From Halomonas lysinitropha (GTDB lineage Bacteria; Pseudomonadota; Gammaproteobacteria; Pseudomonadales; Halomonadaceae): 62,918 nucleotides of DNA. Under the pieces are notes generated by a model. The model was not told the DNA's origin and did no database searches. It saw only the letters and a program-made list of their open reading frames with translations. Below are positions 1 to 12,276 of the stretch, one piece after another. The DNA lies in assembly GCF_902500215.1 (NCBI RefSeq), contig NZ_CABVOU010000022.1:1-62918 (forward strand). Direction: 5' to 3'. Within the stretch, counting starts at the first letter, position 1, and each line of letters starts with the position of its first letter. The position numbers and the translations under genes are program-made.

Positions 1-95
1 TGAGGCGAATAGCCCGCTATTTAACGAATCAGATCGAATGAAGTTGGCCGAAAGACCGGCTTTCGCAGTAGATCAGCGTTAAGTCCGACAGGCTC

Positions 96-1850
<1,755 letters not shown>

Positions 1851-1871
1851 TCATTGCCTGTAGGCGATTTC

Positions 1872-3092
1872 CTACAAGCCGGCGGCCTGGCGAAGCGCGT
1901 GGGCGCGGTCGGTCCTCTCCCAGGGGAAGGCCGTGAAGGTTTCGGTATGTTCCTCGCCCCGGGTGTCGGTCCAGGTATAGGAGGTTTCGAAGGGCTCACG
2001 ACCGAAGTGACCATAGGCCGCGGTCAGCTGATACATGGGATGCAGCAGGTCAAGCATGCGGGTGATGGCATTGGGCCGCAGATCGAAGTGCTCGCGCACC
2101 AGTTCGATGATTCGCGCGTCGTTCACCCGACCGGTACCGAAGGTGTTGATGGAAACCGACGTCGGCTCGGCCACGCCGATGGCGTAGGAGACCTGGATCT
2201 CGCACTTGTCGGCGAGACCGGCAGCGACCAGGTTCTTGGCCACGTAGCGGCCGGCATAAGCCGCGCTGCGATCGACCTTGGAGGGGTCCTTGCCGGAAAA
2301 GGCCCCCCCACCATGACGGGCCGTGCCGCCGTAGGTGTCGACGATGATCTTGCGCCCGGTCAGGCCGCAGTCACCCACGGGGCCGCCGATCACGAACTTG
2401 CCGGTGGGGTTGATATGGTACTTGGTGGTCGCGGTCAGCCACTCGGCGGGGATTACCTGCTCGATGATCTCGCTGCGCACCATCCTGCGCAGCTCCTCCT
2501 GATCGATCTCCGGGTCATGCTGGGTGGAGAGGACGATGGCATCCACAGCGCACGGCTTGCCGTGTTCATCATAACGGAAGGTGATCTGGCTCTTGGCGTC
2601 GGGACGCAGCCAGGGCAGCAGGCCGTGCTTGCGCAGTTCGGCCTGACGCTCCACCAGCCGATGGGCGTAATGGATCGGCGCCGGCATGTAGGAGTCGGTC
2701 TCGTTGGTGGCGTAGCCGAACATCAGGCCCTGATCACCGGCGCCCTGATCTTCGGGCTTGCTGCGATCGACGCCCTGGGCGATATCCACGCTCTGCTTGC
2801 CGATCAGGTTGAGCACACCGCAGGTCTCGCCGTCGAAGCCGACGTCAGAGGAGACGTAGCCGATGCCGGTGATCACCTCGCGCACCAGCGCCTCGAGGTC
2901 GACCCAGGCCGAGGTGGTGATCTCGCCGGCAACGATGGCCACGCCGGTCTTGACCAGGGTCTCGCAAGCCACCCGGGCGTGCTTGTCACGGGCGATGATG
3001 GCGTCGAGCACCGCATCGGAGATCTGGTCGGCGATCTTGTCCGGATGCCCTTCGGACACGGACTCGGAGGTGAACAGGGAGTATTCGCTCAT
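1872..3092 (-). CDS. metK: S-adenosylmethionine synthetase
   Basis: Makes S-adenosylmethionine from methionine and ATP, the methyl donor of the cell. The 406-residue protein has the N-terminal GHPDKIADQ motif (about 15-23), the GAGDQG loop, and the C-terminal [19 protein letters not shown] segment that binds phosphates. Length and motifs are typical of bacterial MetK. The start at 3092 gives the standard [18 protein letters not shown]-terminus. It is divergent from transketolase across 231 bases; I looked there for a SAM or SAH riboswitch and did not recognise one. Confidence 0.98.
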   Translation of the reverse strand: MSEYSLFTSESVSEGHPDKIADQISDAVLDAIIARDKHARVACETLVKTGVAIVAGEITTSAWVDLEALVREVITGIGYVSSDVGFDGETCGVLNLIGKQSVDIAQGVDRSKPEDQGAGDQGLMFGYATNETDSYMPAPIHYAHRLVERQAELRKHGLLPWLRPDAKSQITFRYDEHGKPCAVDAIVLSTQHDPEIDQEELRRMVRSEIIEQVIPAEWLTATTKYHINPTGKFVIGGPVGDCGLTGRKIIVDTYGGTARHGGGAFSGKDPSKVDRSAAYAGRYVAKNLVAAGLADKCEIQVSYAIGVAEPTSVSINTFGTGRVNDARIIELVREHFDLRPNAITRMLDLLHPMYQLTAAYGHFGREPFETSYTWTDTRGEEHTETFTAFPWERTDRAHALRQAAGL

Positions 3093-3323
3093 GGCGTCCT
3101 CGGCCCTCTCTCTATCAGCAATAGGCAGTCGCGAAGTCTACACGCTGCGGCCCCCCCGGGCATCCACGATTTGATGCAGGGCCGCAAGTCGGCGACAATA
3201 GCGGCCCTGATTCGACCACGCCGCCCGTCCCGCGGCGTCACCCAGCCAGAAGTCACGTCCGGCCACGTCCCCCTGGCCCGTCCGTGTCGTTGCCACCATT
3301 CTGCCGCAGGCGAGGAGCACACC

Positions 3324-5330
3324 ATGCCGTCACGTTTCGAACTGGCCAACGCTATACGCGCCCTGTCCATGGACGCCGTCCAGAAGGCCAACTCCGGCCA
3401 TCCCGGTGCGCCCATGGGCATGGCCGACATCGCCGAGGTGCTGTGGAACGACTACCTCGTCCACAACCCGGCCGATCCGCACTGGCCCGATCGTGACCGC
3501 TTCGTGCTCTCCAACGGCCACGGCTCCATGCTGCTCTATTCGCTGCTGCACTTGACCGGCTACGAGCTCAGTCTCGAGGAGCTGCAGAACTTCCGCCAGC
3601 TACATTCGAAGACTGCCGGCCACCCCGAGTTCGGCTACGCACCGGGCATCGAGACCACTACCGGCCCGCTAGGCCAGGGGCTGGCCAACGCCGTGGGCAT
3701 GGCCCTGGCCGAGCGCACCCTGGCGGCCCAGTTCAACCGCCCCGGTCATACCGTCGTCGACCATCACACCTGGTGCTTCGTCGGCGACGGCTGCCTGATG
3801 GAAGGCATCTCTCACGAAGTCGCCTCGCTGGCCGGCACCCAGCAGCTCGGCAAGCTGATCACCTTCTACGATGACAACGGCATCTCCATCGACGGTGAGG
3901 TCGAGGGCTGGTTCACCGACGACACCGCCAAGCGCTTCGAGGCCTACGGCTGGCACGTGGTGCCCAACGTCGACGGTCACAAGCCGGAGGAGATCAAGGC
4001 CGCCATCGAGCTGGCCCGCAGCCACGACGACCGTCCGAGCCTGATCATCTGCAAGACCATCATCGGCTTCGGCGCGCCCAACAAGCAGGGCAAGGAGGAG
4101 TGCCATGGCGCCGCGCTCGGCGAGGAGGAAGTCGCCGCCGCCCGCAAGCGGCTCGACTGGCCGCATGCCCCCTTTAACGTGCCCGAGGAGATCTACCAGG
4201 GCTGGGACGCCACCGAGGCCGGTCAGGCTCGCCAGGATGCCTGGCAGGAGCGCCTGGCGCGCTATGCCGAGGCCTACCCGGAACTGGCCCAGGAACTCCA
4301 GCGTCGACTCAAGGGCAACCTGCCGACCAGCATCACCAGCGAAGCGATGATCGAGGCCGCCCAGGCCAAGGGCGACAGCGTCGCCAGCCGCAAGGCATCG
4401 CTGGCCTGCCTCGACGAGCTGGGTCCGCAGATGCCCGAGCTGCTCGGCGGCAGTGCCGACCTGGCCCCCTCCAACCTCACCTTCTGGAAGGGCGCCCAGG
4501 CGATCAGCCCCGCCACGCCGGAGGGCAACTACCTGCATTACGGCGTGCGCGAGTTCGGCATGGGCGCCATTATGAACGGTATCGGACTGCACGGCGGCTT
4601 CGTGCCCTACGGCGCCACCTTCCTGATCTTCATGGAGTACATGCGCAACAGCGTGCGCATGGCATCGCTGATGGGCCAGCAGGCCATCTACGTCTTCACC
4701 CACGACTCCATCGGCCTGGGCGAGGACGGACCCACGCACCAGCCCATCGAGCAGCTGACCACCCTGCGCTCCACGCCGAACCTGGCCACCTGGCGCCCCT
4801 GCGACAGCGTGGAGACCGCCGCCGCCTGGGATGCCGCCATCAAGCGCCGTTCCGGCCCCACTGCCCTGGTCTTCTCCCGCCAGAGCCTGCCGCACCAGGC
4901 GCGCAGCCAGCAGCAGCTGGCCGATATCCATCGCGGTGGCTATGTACTGAAAGAGAGTGCCGCCAAGGAGAGCAAGGGTACGCCGGAGCTGATCCTGATC
5001 GCCACCGGCTCCGAGGTCGGCCTGGCCATGGATGCCGCCGTGCAGCTCGAGGAGCAGGGGCGCACGGTGCGCGTGGTCTCCATGCCCTCCACCGACCTCT
5101 TCGACCGCCAGGACGCCGAGTACCGCGAGAGCGTACTGCCACGCGCGGTGACCAAACGGCTCGCCATCGAGGCCGGCCATCGCGACTTCTGGTACAAGTA
5201 CGTCGGGCTGAACGGTGCCATCGTCGGCATGACCACCTTCGGTGAGTCCGCCCCGGCCGGCGACCTGTTCAAGCACTTCGGCTTTACCGTGGACAAGGTG
5301 GTCGCCGAGGCTTCGGCCCTGCTGAGCTAG
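3324..5330 (+). CDS. tkt: transketolase
   Basis: Thiamine-diphosphate enzyme that moves two-carbon units between sugar phosphates in the pentose phosphate pathway. The 668-residue protein starts at the ATG at 3324 after a GAGGAG site; open frame upstream of this is not coding. Visible features are the GDGCLMEG thiamine-binding motif with the downstream Asn (DDNGIS), the HSKTAGHPE region near the N-terminus, the pyrimidine-domain segment [15 protein letters not shown], and the C-terminal domain ending [11 protein letters not shown]. It is convergent with the class I aldolase and close to epd-pgk-fba, a grouping also seen in E. coli (tktA-epd-pgk-fbaA). Confidence 0.97.
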   Translation: MPSRFELANAIRALSMDAVQKANSGHPGAPMGMADIAEVLWNDYLVHNPADPHWPDRDRFVLSNGHGSMLLYSLLHLTGYELSLEELQNFRQLHSKTAGHPEFGYAPGIETTTGPLGQGLANAVGMALAERTLAAQFNRPGHTVVDHHTWCFVGDGCLMEGISHEVASLAGTQQLGKLITFYDDNGISIDGEVEGWFTDDTAKRFEAYGWHVVPNVDGHKPEEIKAAIELARSHDDRPSLIICKTIIGFGAPNKQGKEECHGAALGEEEVAAARKRLDWPHAPFNVPEEIYQGWDATEAGQARQDAWQERLARYAEAYPELAQELQRRLKGNLPTSITSEAMIEAAQAKGDSVASRKASLACLDELGPQMPELLGGSADLAPSNLTFWKGAQAISPATPEGNYLHYGVREFGMGAIMNGIGLHGGFVPYGATFLIFMEYMRNSVRMASLMGQQAIYVFTHDSIGLGEDGPTHQPIEQLTTLRSTPNLATWRPCDSVETAAAWDAAIKRRSGPTALVFSRQSLPHQARSQQQLADIHRGGYVLKESAAKESKGTPELILIATGSEVGLAMDAAVQLEEQGRTVRVVSMPSTDLFDRQDAEYRESVLPRAVTKRLAIEAGHRDFWYKYVGLNGAIVGMTTFGESAPAGDLFKHFGFTVDKVVAEASALLS

Positions 5331-5352
5331 GTTCACAAGGCAAACCCTCGTC

Positions 5353-5394
5353 CAACGCAAGCGGGCCCCGCAAATGCGGGCCCCGCTTGCGTTG
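5353..5394. terminator. bidirectional terminator tkt / aldolase
   Basis: A nearly perfect 20-bp stem (5353-5372 with 5375-5394, one C-C mismatch, two-base loop) lies between the convergent transketolase and aldolase genes. The loop is tiny, so the real hairpin probably opens a few more bases. Position and strength suit a shared terminator. Confidence 0.8.
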
Positions 5395-5409
5395 CCAACC
5401 ATGATCCGT

Positions 5410-6462
5410 TCAGGCGAGGGTCACCTCCGGCGAGAGGTAGACGTCCTGAATGGCGTTGAGCAGCTCGACACCTTCGGCCGTGGGCTTCTGGAACGCCTTG
5501 CGCCCCGAGATCAGCCCCATGCCACCGGCACGCTTGTTGATCACCGCCGTGCGTACCGCCTCGGCGAGGTCGGAAGCACCCTTGGAGCCGCCGCCCGAGT
5601 TGATCAGCCCGGCGCGCCCCAGGTAGCAGTTAGCTACCTGGTAGCGTGCCAGGTCGATGGGGTTATCCGAGGTCAGCTCGTCGTAGACCCTGGCATGGGT
5701 GTGGCCGAAGCCGATGTCACGATAGCCGCCATTGGTCTCGGGCAGTTTCTGCTTGACGATGTCGGCCTTGAGCGTGGCTGCCAGATGGTTGGCCTGGCCG
5801 GTCAGGTCGGCGGCCACATGGTAGTCGGTGCCGTCCTGCTTGAAGTCCGGGTTGCGCAGATAGGCCCAGAGTACCGTGACCATGCCCAGCTCATGGGCGC
5901 GCTCGAAGGCCTCGCTGATCTCCATGATCTGGCGACGACTCTCGTGGGAGCCGAAGTAGATGGTCGCCCCCACCGCCGCGCAGCCCATCTCGAAGGCCTG
6001 CTCGACCTGGGCAAACAGCGTCTGGTCATAGATCGCAGGGTAACTCAACGTCTCGTTATGGTTGAGCTTGAGAATCATGGGGATCCGGTGAGCATAGCGG
6101 CGCGCCACGGCAGCCAGCCCCCCGAGAGTGGAGGCCACGGCATTGCAGCCCCCCTCGATGGCCAGCTCGACGATGTTGGCCGGGTCAAAGTAGCGGGGGT
6201 TCGGCGCAAACGACGCCCCCGCCGAGTGCTCGATGCCCTGGTCCACCGGCAGGATGCTGAGGTAGCCGGTGCCGGCCAGGCGACCGTGGTCGAACAGCGC
6301 CTGCATGTTGCGCAGCACGTTCGGGCGGCGGTCACTCTGGGCCATCACCCGGTCGACGAAATCCGCGCCGGGCGGATGGATCGTGTCGACGGGTACGCCT
6401 CGGCAGACGTGACCCAGCAGGGTGTCGGCCTCGCTGCCCAGCAGTTTGGTGATATCGCTCAT
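5410..6462 (-). CDS. class I fructose-bisphosphate aldolase (DhnA/FbaB type)
   Basis: Schiff-base aldolase of the archaeal/FbaB-like class, splitting fructose 1,6-bisphosphate into two trioses. The 350-residue protein has [17 protein letters not shown] near residue 70-85, the KLNHNE strand and the conserved [14 protein letters not shown] glycine-rich phosphate-binding segment near the C-terminus. I start at the ATG at 6462 (MSDITKLL) because GGAG precedes it; a longer open frame to 6543 lacks such a site. A class II aldolase lies 5 kb away, so the cell has both types; class I FbaB enzymes are commonly used in gluconeogenic growth. Confidence 0.92.
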   Translation of the reverse strand: MSDITKLLGSEADTLLGHVCRGVPVDTIHPPGADFVDRVMAQSDRRPNVLRNMQALFDHGRLAGTGYLSILPVDQGIEHSAGASFAPNPRYFDPANIVELAIEGGCNAVASTLGGLAAVARRYAHRIPMILKLNHNETLSYPAIYDQTLFAQVEQAFEMGCAAVGATIYFGSHESRRQIMEISEAFERAHELGMVTVLWAYLRNPDFKQDGTDYHVAADLTGQANHLAATLKADIVKQKLPETNGGYRDIGFGHTHARVYDELTSDNPIDLARYQVANCYLGRAGLINSGGGSKGASDLAEAVRTAVINKRAGGMGLISGRKAFQKPTAEGVELLNAIQDVYLSPEVTLA

Positions 6463-6591
6463 GTCGCTCCTCTCCTTGGTACCGATCAACGCACTGAACC
6501 CAGCATAGGGAAAAACCGTACCGAGAGGACGGGGCACATGCAATGCAGGCGCCTACCCGCACCGGGCAGGCGCCTGTGGGTCAGCGTCCGC

Positions 6592-6981
6592 TCAGGCCGC
6601 CTTGACTTCGATGCGCCGCCGGCGGTGGGTCTCCTTGCGGGGCAGCACCAGCTCTACCACGCCCTTGTCGATGCGCGCCTGAATGGCCTCGGCATCGATC
6701 TCGTGGCTGAGGGTAAAGCGCCGCGCATAGCGCTGGGCACGAACCTCAGCATAGATCGCGGCCAGCCCATCGGGCATATCGAGTCGTAACTCGCCTTCCA
6801 GGCTCAGCACGTTGTTGTCCACCTCGATGTGCAGCGATTCGCGGGTGACGCCGGGCATGTCGGCAATAAGATGCAACGCGCTACCGTCCTCGAAGATATC
6901 CACCGGCGGTAGCAGGGTCTCCATCTCCCGCTCGCGGTCGTCCGGCGCCTGGAGAGCATCGTGTCGGGTTACATCGTTCAT
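6592..6981 (-). CDS. Hsp20/alpha-crystallin family small heat-shock protein
   Basis: ATP-independent holdase chaperone of 129 residues. The alpha-crystallin domain runs from about residue 37 (PPVDIFED) through DMPGVTRESLHIEV to the C-terminal VVELVLPRKETHRRRRIEV, where the beta-strand and VxLP-type motif are clear. The start at 6981 is set by GAGGAGG upstream; 15 codons of open frame before it are ignored. It lies 41 bases downstream of a second Hsp20 gene on the same strand, so the pair is likely one operon, probably heat-induced. Confidence 0.93.
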   Translation of the reverse strand: MNDVTRHDALQAPDDREREMETLLPPVDIFEDGSALHLIADMPGVTRESLHIEVDNNVLSLEGELRLDMPDGLAAIYAEVRAQRYARRFTLSHEIDAEAIQARIDKGVVELVLPRKETHRRRRIEVKAA

Positions 6982-7022
6982 GTCACTCACCTCCTCGGAA
7001 GTACTCGAACACACGACCTGTC

Positions 7023-7475
7023 TCATGCCGCCTGGATCTCGATGCGCCGCGGCTTGAGCTCCTCACGCTTGGGCAGCACCACCTCGCACACCCCGTCGCG
7101 GAAGCGTGCCTCGGCCCGCTCGACATCCAGGCCATCCGGCAGCGCCAGCGTGCGGCTGAATTCGCCATGGAAGCGCTCGCGACGGAAGTCGGTACGCGCT
7201 GCCTCGGGCGCAGCCGCGACCTCACGTCTGCCCGACACGGTGAGCACGTTATCCTGGAGGCTGACTTCCAGGTCCTCGGCCGACAGGCCGGCGGCGAACA
7301 CATAGACCCGCACCGCATCGTCGGTGCGCCCCACATTGATCATCGGGAAGCTGCCGTGGGGCACCGAGCGGATATCCGCAGCACCGGCCTCGGGCAGCAT
7401 CTCGTCCATCAGTTGCCGGAACCAGTCCCGACCCTGGGTCCGGCCGGTATCGAAACGCCTGAGATCTCCGAACAT
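7023..7475 (-). CDS. Hsp20/alpha-crystallin family small heat-shock protein
   Basis: Second small heat-shock protein, 150 residues, upstream in the tandem pair. The alpha-crystallin domain covers about residues 42-150: FPMINVGRTDDAVRVYVFAAG, LSAEDLEVSLQDNVLTVSG, then the A-x-x-x-[N/D]-G-x-L-like segment (ARFRDGVCEVVLPKREE). The ATG at 7475 has AGGAGG eight bases upstream; the in-frame GTG nine bases earlier overlaps that site. The two Hsp20 proteins are clearly different in sequence, so this is an old duplication or two separate acquisitions. Confidence 0.93.
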   Translation of the reverse strand: MFGDLRRFDTGRTQGRDWFRQLMDEMLPEAGAADIRSVPHGSFPMINVGRTDDAVRVYVFAAGLSAEDLEVSLQDNVLTVSGRREVAAAPEAARTDFRRERFHGEFSRTLALPDGLDVERAEARFRDGVCEVVLPKREELKPRRIEIQAA

Positions 7476-7641
7476 CACGAACACCTCCTACGCTGATTGA
7501 CCTTATGAGATGGCCGGGAGATCGCAACGCGCGGCTGACATCGCCCCGGCAATCTGCACAATAGGAGCGCTTCGACGTTTTTCAAGGGGTCTGCGTGCCC
7601 CGCCACTCTGCTCACGAAAATGCTTCCAATAAGGACTTTCC

Positions 7642-8016
7642 ATGCCGGCATTGCGCGGCTTTCTCTGGCTGCTGGGCTTCCTGCTGATCGGCGAGATCCT
7701 GGTCACGCTCACCGGTCTGCCCGTTTCCGCCGGGGTGGTCGGCATGCTGCTGCTGACGGCCTGGCTGCTGCTCCACGGCGGCGGCTTCGGCGACATCGCC
7801 AGCGCCGCACAGCCGTTGATCGCCATGCTGGCAATGCTGATCATGCCGGGCGTAGTGGGTGTCTTCTTCCTCATCGACGAACTCGCCGGCCAGTGGGCGG
7901 CGATCCTCGCGGCGCTGGTCGGCGGCACCCTGCTCAGCGTGCTGACCACCCTGTGGCTGATGCGCCGGCTGATGGGAGAGGCGCACCCCGACCCCGCGGA
8001 TCCCGGCCATGAATGA
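7642..8016 (+). CDS. CidA/LrgA family membrane protein
   Basis: Holin-like small membrane protein of 124 residues with four predicted hydrophobic segments (about 5-23, 27-47, 58-80, 88-108), the usual CidA/LrgA size and layout. The family partners with LrgB/CidB and is linked to murein hydrolase control or to transport of small metabolites. An AAGGA site precedes the ATG. It overlaps the LrgB gene by eight bases, so the two are translationally coupled. Confidence 0.85.
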   Translation: MPALRGFLWLLGFLLIGEILVTLTGLPVSAGVVGMLLLTAWLLLHGGGFGDIASAAQPLIAMLAMLIMPGVVGVFFLIDELAGQWAAILAALVGGTLLSVLTTLWLMRRLMGEAHPDPADPGHE

Positions 8017-8719
8017 GCTGCTCGACCACCTGCTGGCCACCCCTATCCTGGCCATCGCCCTGACCCTGGCGGCCAATGTCGCCGGTATTCGGCTGCTCAA
8101 GGCCGTTGGCACTCCCGCCTGGTGTCCTCCGGTCCTGGTGGCCTCGCTGCTGCTGGCCGGCGTACTGGCCCTGCTCTCCATCGATTACGCGGACTATCGC
8201 CGGGGAGCGGCCTGGCTGATGCTACTGCTGGGCCCCGCCACGGTGGCGCTGGGGTTGCCACTGCACGAGCAGATGCCGCAGATCCGAGCGCTGTGGCGGC
8301 CACTGCTGGCCTGTCTGCCGCTGGCAGCACTACTCGCCGCCGCCTATGCAGTGGGCATCGCCTGGCTGCTCGGCGCCCCGCCGGAGACACTCGCCTCGCT
8401 GGCCGCCAAGTCGGTCACGGCTCCCATCGCCATCGGCATCACCGAGCAGATCGGCGGTTCGGTTTCCCTGATGATGGGCGGACTGCTGATCACCGGTGTG
8501 GCGGCGATCGGCTTCGTCGGCCTGGGTGCACGCCTGCTGGGCATCCATGACGAACGCATCATCGGCTTCGCGCTGGGTCTCAACGGCCACGCCCTGGGCA
8601 CGGTACACGCCTTCGAGATTGGCCCCGTCGCCGGCGCCTTCGCCTCGCTGGGCATGAGCCTGACCGGCATCGTCAGCGCCCTGCTGCTGCCGCTCGCCTG
8701 GCGACTGGTAGGGGCGTAG
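8009..8719 (+). CDS. LrgB/CidB family membrane protein
   Basis: Polytopic membrane protein of 236 residues, partner of the LrgA/CidA protein just upstream. The conserved LrgB segment is seen in AAKSVTAPIAIGITEQIGG (about 130-149) and in GFALGLNGHALGTVHAFE near the C-terminus. About six to seven hydrophobic helices. The ATG lies inside the last codons of the preceding gene. Function is inferred from the family: control of murein hydrolases or export of glycolate/pyruvate-like metabolites. Confidence 0.88.
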   Translation: MNELLDHLLATPILAIALTLAANVAGIRLLKAVGTPAWCPPVLVASLLLAGVLALLSIDYADYRRGAAWLMLLLGPATVALGLPLHEQMPQIRALWRPLLACLPLAALLAAAYAVGIAWLLGAPPETLASLAAKSVTAPIAIGITEQIGGSVSLMMGGLLITGVAAIGFVGLGARLLGIHDERIIGFALGLNGHALGTVHAFEIGPVAGAFASLGMSLTGIVSALLLPLAWRLVGA

Positions 8720-8793
8720 AGCAGACGCTCGGGGCACAGATGCGCTAGAATTGCCGCCTTGCGCTTCTTGAGCTCGGAGTCTCTGTTACCCCC

Positions 8794-9858
8794 ATGGCCC
8801 TTCGCATCGCCATCAACGGTTACGGCCGCATCGGCCAGTGCGTGCTGCGCGCGCTCGTCGAGGCAGAGGCGTCACGCCAGCTCGCGGCCGGTGAGCCGCC
8901 CCTGGAGATCGTGGCGATCAACGAGCTCTCGGACCTCGCCACCATCGCCTACCTGACCCGCTACGACACCACTCATGGCCGCTTTCCCGGCAGCGTGGAG
9001 ATAGCCGGCGATCAGCTGATCGTCAACGGCCGGGACATCCGGGTACTCTGCGAACCCGACCCCACGAAGCTGCCCTGGGCCGAGCTCGGCATCGACCTGG
9101 TGCTGGAGTGCTCCGGCAGCTTTCGCGATCGCGCCACCGCCGGGCGTCATCTCGCCTCCGGCGCCGGTCGGCTGCTGTTCTCCCAACCCGCGGAGAGCGA
9201 CGTGGACGCCACCATCGTCAGCGGCGTCAACGACCATACCCTGGCCGCCCACCACCGCATCGTCTCCGCTGCGTCCTGCACCACCAACTGCCTGGTGCCG
9301 GTGCTTACCGTGCTCGACGAGGCGCTTCAGATCGAGCACGGCGTGACCACCACCATTCATTCGGCAATGAACGACCAGCCGGTGATCGACGCCTACCATC
9401 AGACCGACCTGCGCCTGACCCGCTCGGCAATGCACTCCATCGTGCCGGTGGACACCGGGCTGGCACGCGGCATCAACCGCCTGATGCCCCATCTGGCCGG
9501 GCGCTTCGAGTGCCTGCACGTGAGGGTACCGACCATCAACGTCTCGACCATGGACCTGTCGATCTGCGTGCGCCACGACACCTCGGCTGAAGACGTCAAT
9601 GCGCTGCTGCGCGAGGCCAGCCGCGGCCGACTCTCAGGACTTCTAGGCTATACCGAAGAGCCGGTGGCCTCGATCGACTTCAACCACGATCCACGCTCGG
9701 GTATCGTGGATGCCACCCAGACCCGGGTGGCCGGTGGCCGCCTGGTCAAACTGCTGTGCTGGTTCGACAACGAGTGGGGCTTCGCCAACCGAATGCTCGA
9801 TGTCGCCCGGCACCTGGCCGCCCTGCCCCCGGCACCGCTCGACACCCCCGAAAGATAA
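8794..9858 (+). CDS. epd: erythrose-4-phosphate dehydrogenase (GAPDH family)
   Basis: GAPDH-fold NAD enzyme of 354 residues. It has the N-terminal NAD motif INGYGRIG, the catalytic Cys in [10 protein letters not shown], and the C-terminal [12 protein letters not shown] segment. Features shared with E. coli Epd rather than GapA include [23 protein letters not shown] and [19 protein letters not shown]. Epd oxidises erythrose 4-phosphate to 4-phosphoerythronate in pyridoxal phosphate synthesis. It heads an epd-pgk-fba cluster; some glycolytic GAPDH activity cannot be excluded from sequence. A TAGAAT hexamer at 8746 may be part of its promoter. Confidence 0.88.
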   Translation: MALRIAINGYGRIGQCVLRALVEAEASRQLAAGEPPLEIVAINELSDLATIAYLTRYDTTHGRFPGSVEIAGDQLIVNGRDIRVLCEPDPTKLPWAELGIDLVLECSGSFRDRATAGRHLASGAGRLLFSQPAESDVDATIVSGVNDHTLAAHHRIVSAASCTTNCLVPVLTVLDEALQIEHGVTTTIHSAMNDQPVIDAYHQTDLRLTRSAMHSIVPVDTGLARGINRLMPHLAGRFECLHVRVPTINVSTMDLSICVRHDTSAEDVNALLREASRGRLSGLLGYTEEPVASIDFNHDPRSGIVDATQTRVAGGRLVKLLCWFDNEWGFANRMLDVARHLAALPPAPLDTPER

Positions 9859-9896
9859 CGCCGCCTTCCGCTTTCCCAGACGAGGAACCTGCTTCC

Positions 9897-11063
9897 ATGA
9901 ACGTGCACAAGATGACCGACCTCGACCTCAGCGGCCAGCGAGTGCTGATCCGTGAGGACCTGAACGTGCCCGTCAAGCACGGCCAGGTAACCAGTGACGC
10001 TCGCCTGCGGGCCAGCCTGCCGACCATCCAGTCTGCTCTGGAAGCCGGCGCCCGGGTGATGTTGATGAGCCACCTGGGCCGTCCTACCGAAGGTGAACCG
10101 GCCGAGGAGTTCTCCCTGGCGCCGGTGGCTGAACACCTCGGCGAGCTTCTGGGTCGCCCGGTCCGCCTGGTCCGCGACTACCTCGATGGCGCCGTCGACC
10201 TCGCCGACGGCGAGGTCGTGCTGCTCGAGAACGTGCGCTTCAATCGCGGCGAGAAGAAGGACGACGAGGCGCTGTCCCAGCAGTACGCTGCCCTCTGCGA
10301 CGTCTTCGTGATGGATGCCTTCGGCACCGCCCACCGCGCCCAGGCCTCCACCCACGGCGTGGCGCGCTGCGCCCCCACCGCCTGTGCCGGCCCACTGCTG
10401 GCCGCCGAGCTCGACGCCCTGGAGAAGGCCCTCGCCACCCCGGCACGTCCCATGGTCGCCATCGTCGGCGGCTCCAAGGTCTCCACCAAGCTCGAGGTGC
10501 TCAATGCCCTCTCCGAGAAGTGCGACCAGCTGATCGTCGGCGGCGGCATCGCCAATACCTTCATCGCCGCAGCCGGTTATAACGTGGGCAAGTCGCTGCA
10601 TGAGGCCGACCTCGTCGATCAGGCCAAGGCGCTGATGGACAGGGTCGAGATTCCGCTGCCCTCTGATGTGGTGGTGGCCACCGAGTTCTCCGAGTCCGCC
10701 GAAGCCGTGGTCAAGCCGGTAGACCAAGTAACGGACGACGAGATGATCCTCGATATCGGCCCGGAAACCGCCGGTCGCCTGGGGGGCCTGCTCAAGAATG
10801 CCGGCACCATCCTGTGGAACGGCCCGGTGGGCGTGTTCGAGATCGACCAGTTCGGCAAGGGCACCGAGGCATTGTCGCTGGCCATCGCCGAGAGCAACGG
10901 CTTCTCCATCGCCGGCGGTGGCGACACCCTGGCCGCCATCGACAAGTACGCCATCGAGGAGCGCGTCTCCTACATCTCCACCGGTGGCGGCGCCTTCCTG
11001 GAATACGTGGAAGGCAAGACCCTGCCGGCGGTGAAAGCCCTGGAAGACGCCGCCGCTCGCTGA
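9897..11063 (+). CDS. pgk: phosphoglycerate kinase
   Basis: Glycolytic/gluconeogenic kinase that interconverts 1,3-bisphosphoglycerate and 3-phosphoglycerate with ATP. The 388-residue protein shows [22 protein letters not shown], the basic patch and [11 protein letters not shown] in the N-lobe, and [22 protein letters not shown] and GGGDTLAAI in the nucleotide-binding C-lobe. The ATG at 9897 follows a GAGGAA site; open frame upstream overlaps epd and is not used. It sits between epd and fba in one transcription unit. Confidence 0.98.
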   Translation: MNVHKMTDLDLSGQRVLIREDLNVPVKHGQVTSDARLRASLPTIQSALEAGARVMLMSHLGRPTEGEPAEEFSLAPVAEHLGELLGRPVRLVRDYLDGAVDLADGEVVLLENVRFNRGEKKDDEALSQQYAALCDVFVMDAFGTAHRAQASTHGVARCAPTACAGPLLAAELDALEKALATPARPMVAIVGGSKVSTKLEVLNALSEKCDQLIVGGGIANTFIAAAGYNVGKSLHEADLVDQAKALMDRVEIPLPSDVVVATEFSESAEAVVKPVDQVTDDEMILDIGPETAGRLGGLLKNAGTILWNGPVGVFEIDQFGKGTEALSLAIAESNGFSIAGGGDTLAAIDKYAIEERVSYISTGGGAFLEYVEGKTLPAVKALEDAAAR

Positions 11064-11146
11064 GGCACCCGCATCCTCATATCCACTATCCGGCGTGGCC
11101 GCCACGGCTGCGCCGTCATGACGTCCCATACAGAACAGGTGAATCC

Positions 11147-12211
11147 ATGGCTCTGATCAGCATGCGCCAGCTGCTGGACCACGCCGCCGAGCATGGCTAC
11201 GGCGTGCCGGCCTTCAACGTCAACAACCTCGAGCAGATGCGCGCCATCATGGAGGCCGCCGACGAGACCGACTCGCCGGTAATCGTTCAGGCGTCCGCCG
11301 GAGCCCGCAAGTATGCCGGCGCGCCCTTCCTGCGCCACCTGATCCTGGCCGCCGTGGAAGAGTTCCCGCACATCCCCGTGGTCATGCACCAGGACCACGG
11401 CACCAGCCCCGCCGTCTGCCAGCGTTCCATCCAGCTCGGCTTCTCCTCGGTGATGATGGATGGCTCGCTGGGCGAGGATGGCAAGACCCCGATGGACTAC
11501 GACTACAACGTCGACGTTACTCGCCGCACCGTGGAGATGGCCCATGCCTGTGGCGTCTCGGTGGAGGGCGAGCTGGGCTGCCTGGGCAGCCTGGAGACCG
11601 GCATGGCCGGTGAGGAGGACGGCATCGGCGCCGAGGGCAAGCTGGGCCACGACCAGCTGCTCACTGACCCGGAAGAGGCCGCCGATTTCGTCAAGGCCAC
11701 CGGCGTGGACGCTCTGGCCATTGCCATCGGTACCAGCCACGGCGCCTACAAGTTCACCAAGCCACCCACCGGCGACACCCTCTCTATCCAGCGCATCAAG
11801 GAGATCCATGCCCGCATCCCGGAGACCCACCTGGTGATGCACGGCTCCTCTTCGGTGCCCCAGGAGTGGCTGGCGGTGATCAACGAGTTCGGTGGCGCCA
11901 TCCCCGAGACCTACGGCGTGCCCGTGGAGGAGATCGTCGAGGGCATCCGCCACGGCGTGCGCAAGGTCAACGTCGACACCGACCTGCGCCTGGCCTCCAC
12001 CGGCGCGGTGCGCCGCTTCCTGGCCGAGAACCCCGCCGAGTTCGATCCGCGCAAGTTCCTCAAGGCCTCCACGGCGGCCATGAAGGAAATCTGCAAGGCG
12101 CGTTACGAGGCCTTCGGTACCGCCGGCAACGCAAGCAAGATCACGCCCATCAACCTGGAAGAGATGTTCCTGCGCTACGAGCGCGGCGAGCTCGATCCCC
12201 GGGTCAAGTGA
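11147..12211 (+). CDS. fba: class II fructose-bisphosphate aldolase
   Basis: Zinc-dependent aldolase of 354 residues, the class II (Calvin-cycle/glycolytic) subtype. Metal and phosphate motifs are visible: [67 protein letters not shown] and [13 protein letters not shown]. The ATG at 11147 is 83 bases after pgk. It makes the class I enzyme at 5.4-6.5 kb apparently redundant, though the two probably serve different flux directions. A GC-rich hairpin follows. Confidence 0.97.
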   Translation: MALISMRQLLDHAAEHGYGVPAFNVNNLEQMRAIMEAADETDSPVIVQASAGARKYAGAPFLRHLILAAVEEFPHIPVVMHQDHGTSPAVCQRSIQLGFSSVMMDGSLGEDGKTPMDYDYNVDVTRRTVEMAHACGVSVEGELGCLGSLETGMAGEEDGIGAEGKLGHDQLLTDPEEAADFVKATGVDALAIAIGTSHGAYKFTKPPTGDTLSIQRIKEIHARIPETHLVMHGSSSVPQEWLAVINEFGGAIPETYGVPVEEIVEGIRHGVRKVNVDTDLRLASTGAVRRFLAENPAEFDPRKFLKASTAAMKEICKARYEAFGTAGNASKITPINLEEMFLRYERGELDPRVK

Positions 12212-12233
12212 TCACGACGCGTTGAGCCCCAGG

Positions 12234-12250
12234 GGCGGCCGCGGGCCGCC
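12234..12250 (+). terminator. GC-rich hairpin after fba
   Basis: GGCGGCC and GGCCGCC pair over seven bases around GCG, followed by TCTCTCGTGT. It lies between fba and the convergent histidine phosphatase and probably ends the epd-pgk-fba transcript. Confidence 0.6.
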
Positions 12251-12276
12251 TCTCTCGTGTCCGGCGCATGCCTCCC

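Noticed and set aside
3093..3323. SAM or SAH riboswitch upstream of metK.
   Set aside because: No recognisable conserved core or pseudoknot motif was seen in the 231-base gap.
3669..5402. 577-codon minus frame opposite transketolase, plus similar long antisense frames opposite typA, glnA, phaC and the NSS transporter.
   Set aside because: GC-rich coding DNA gives long antisense frames. Products are Gly/Ala/Val/His-rich with no domain, and the plus-strand genes are certain.
7620..8012. Second reading frame over the CidA/LrgA gene (Arg/His-rich).
   Set aside because: Product is a low-complexity Arg/Ala/His string; the frame at 7642 gives a classic four-helix LrgA protein.
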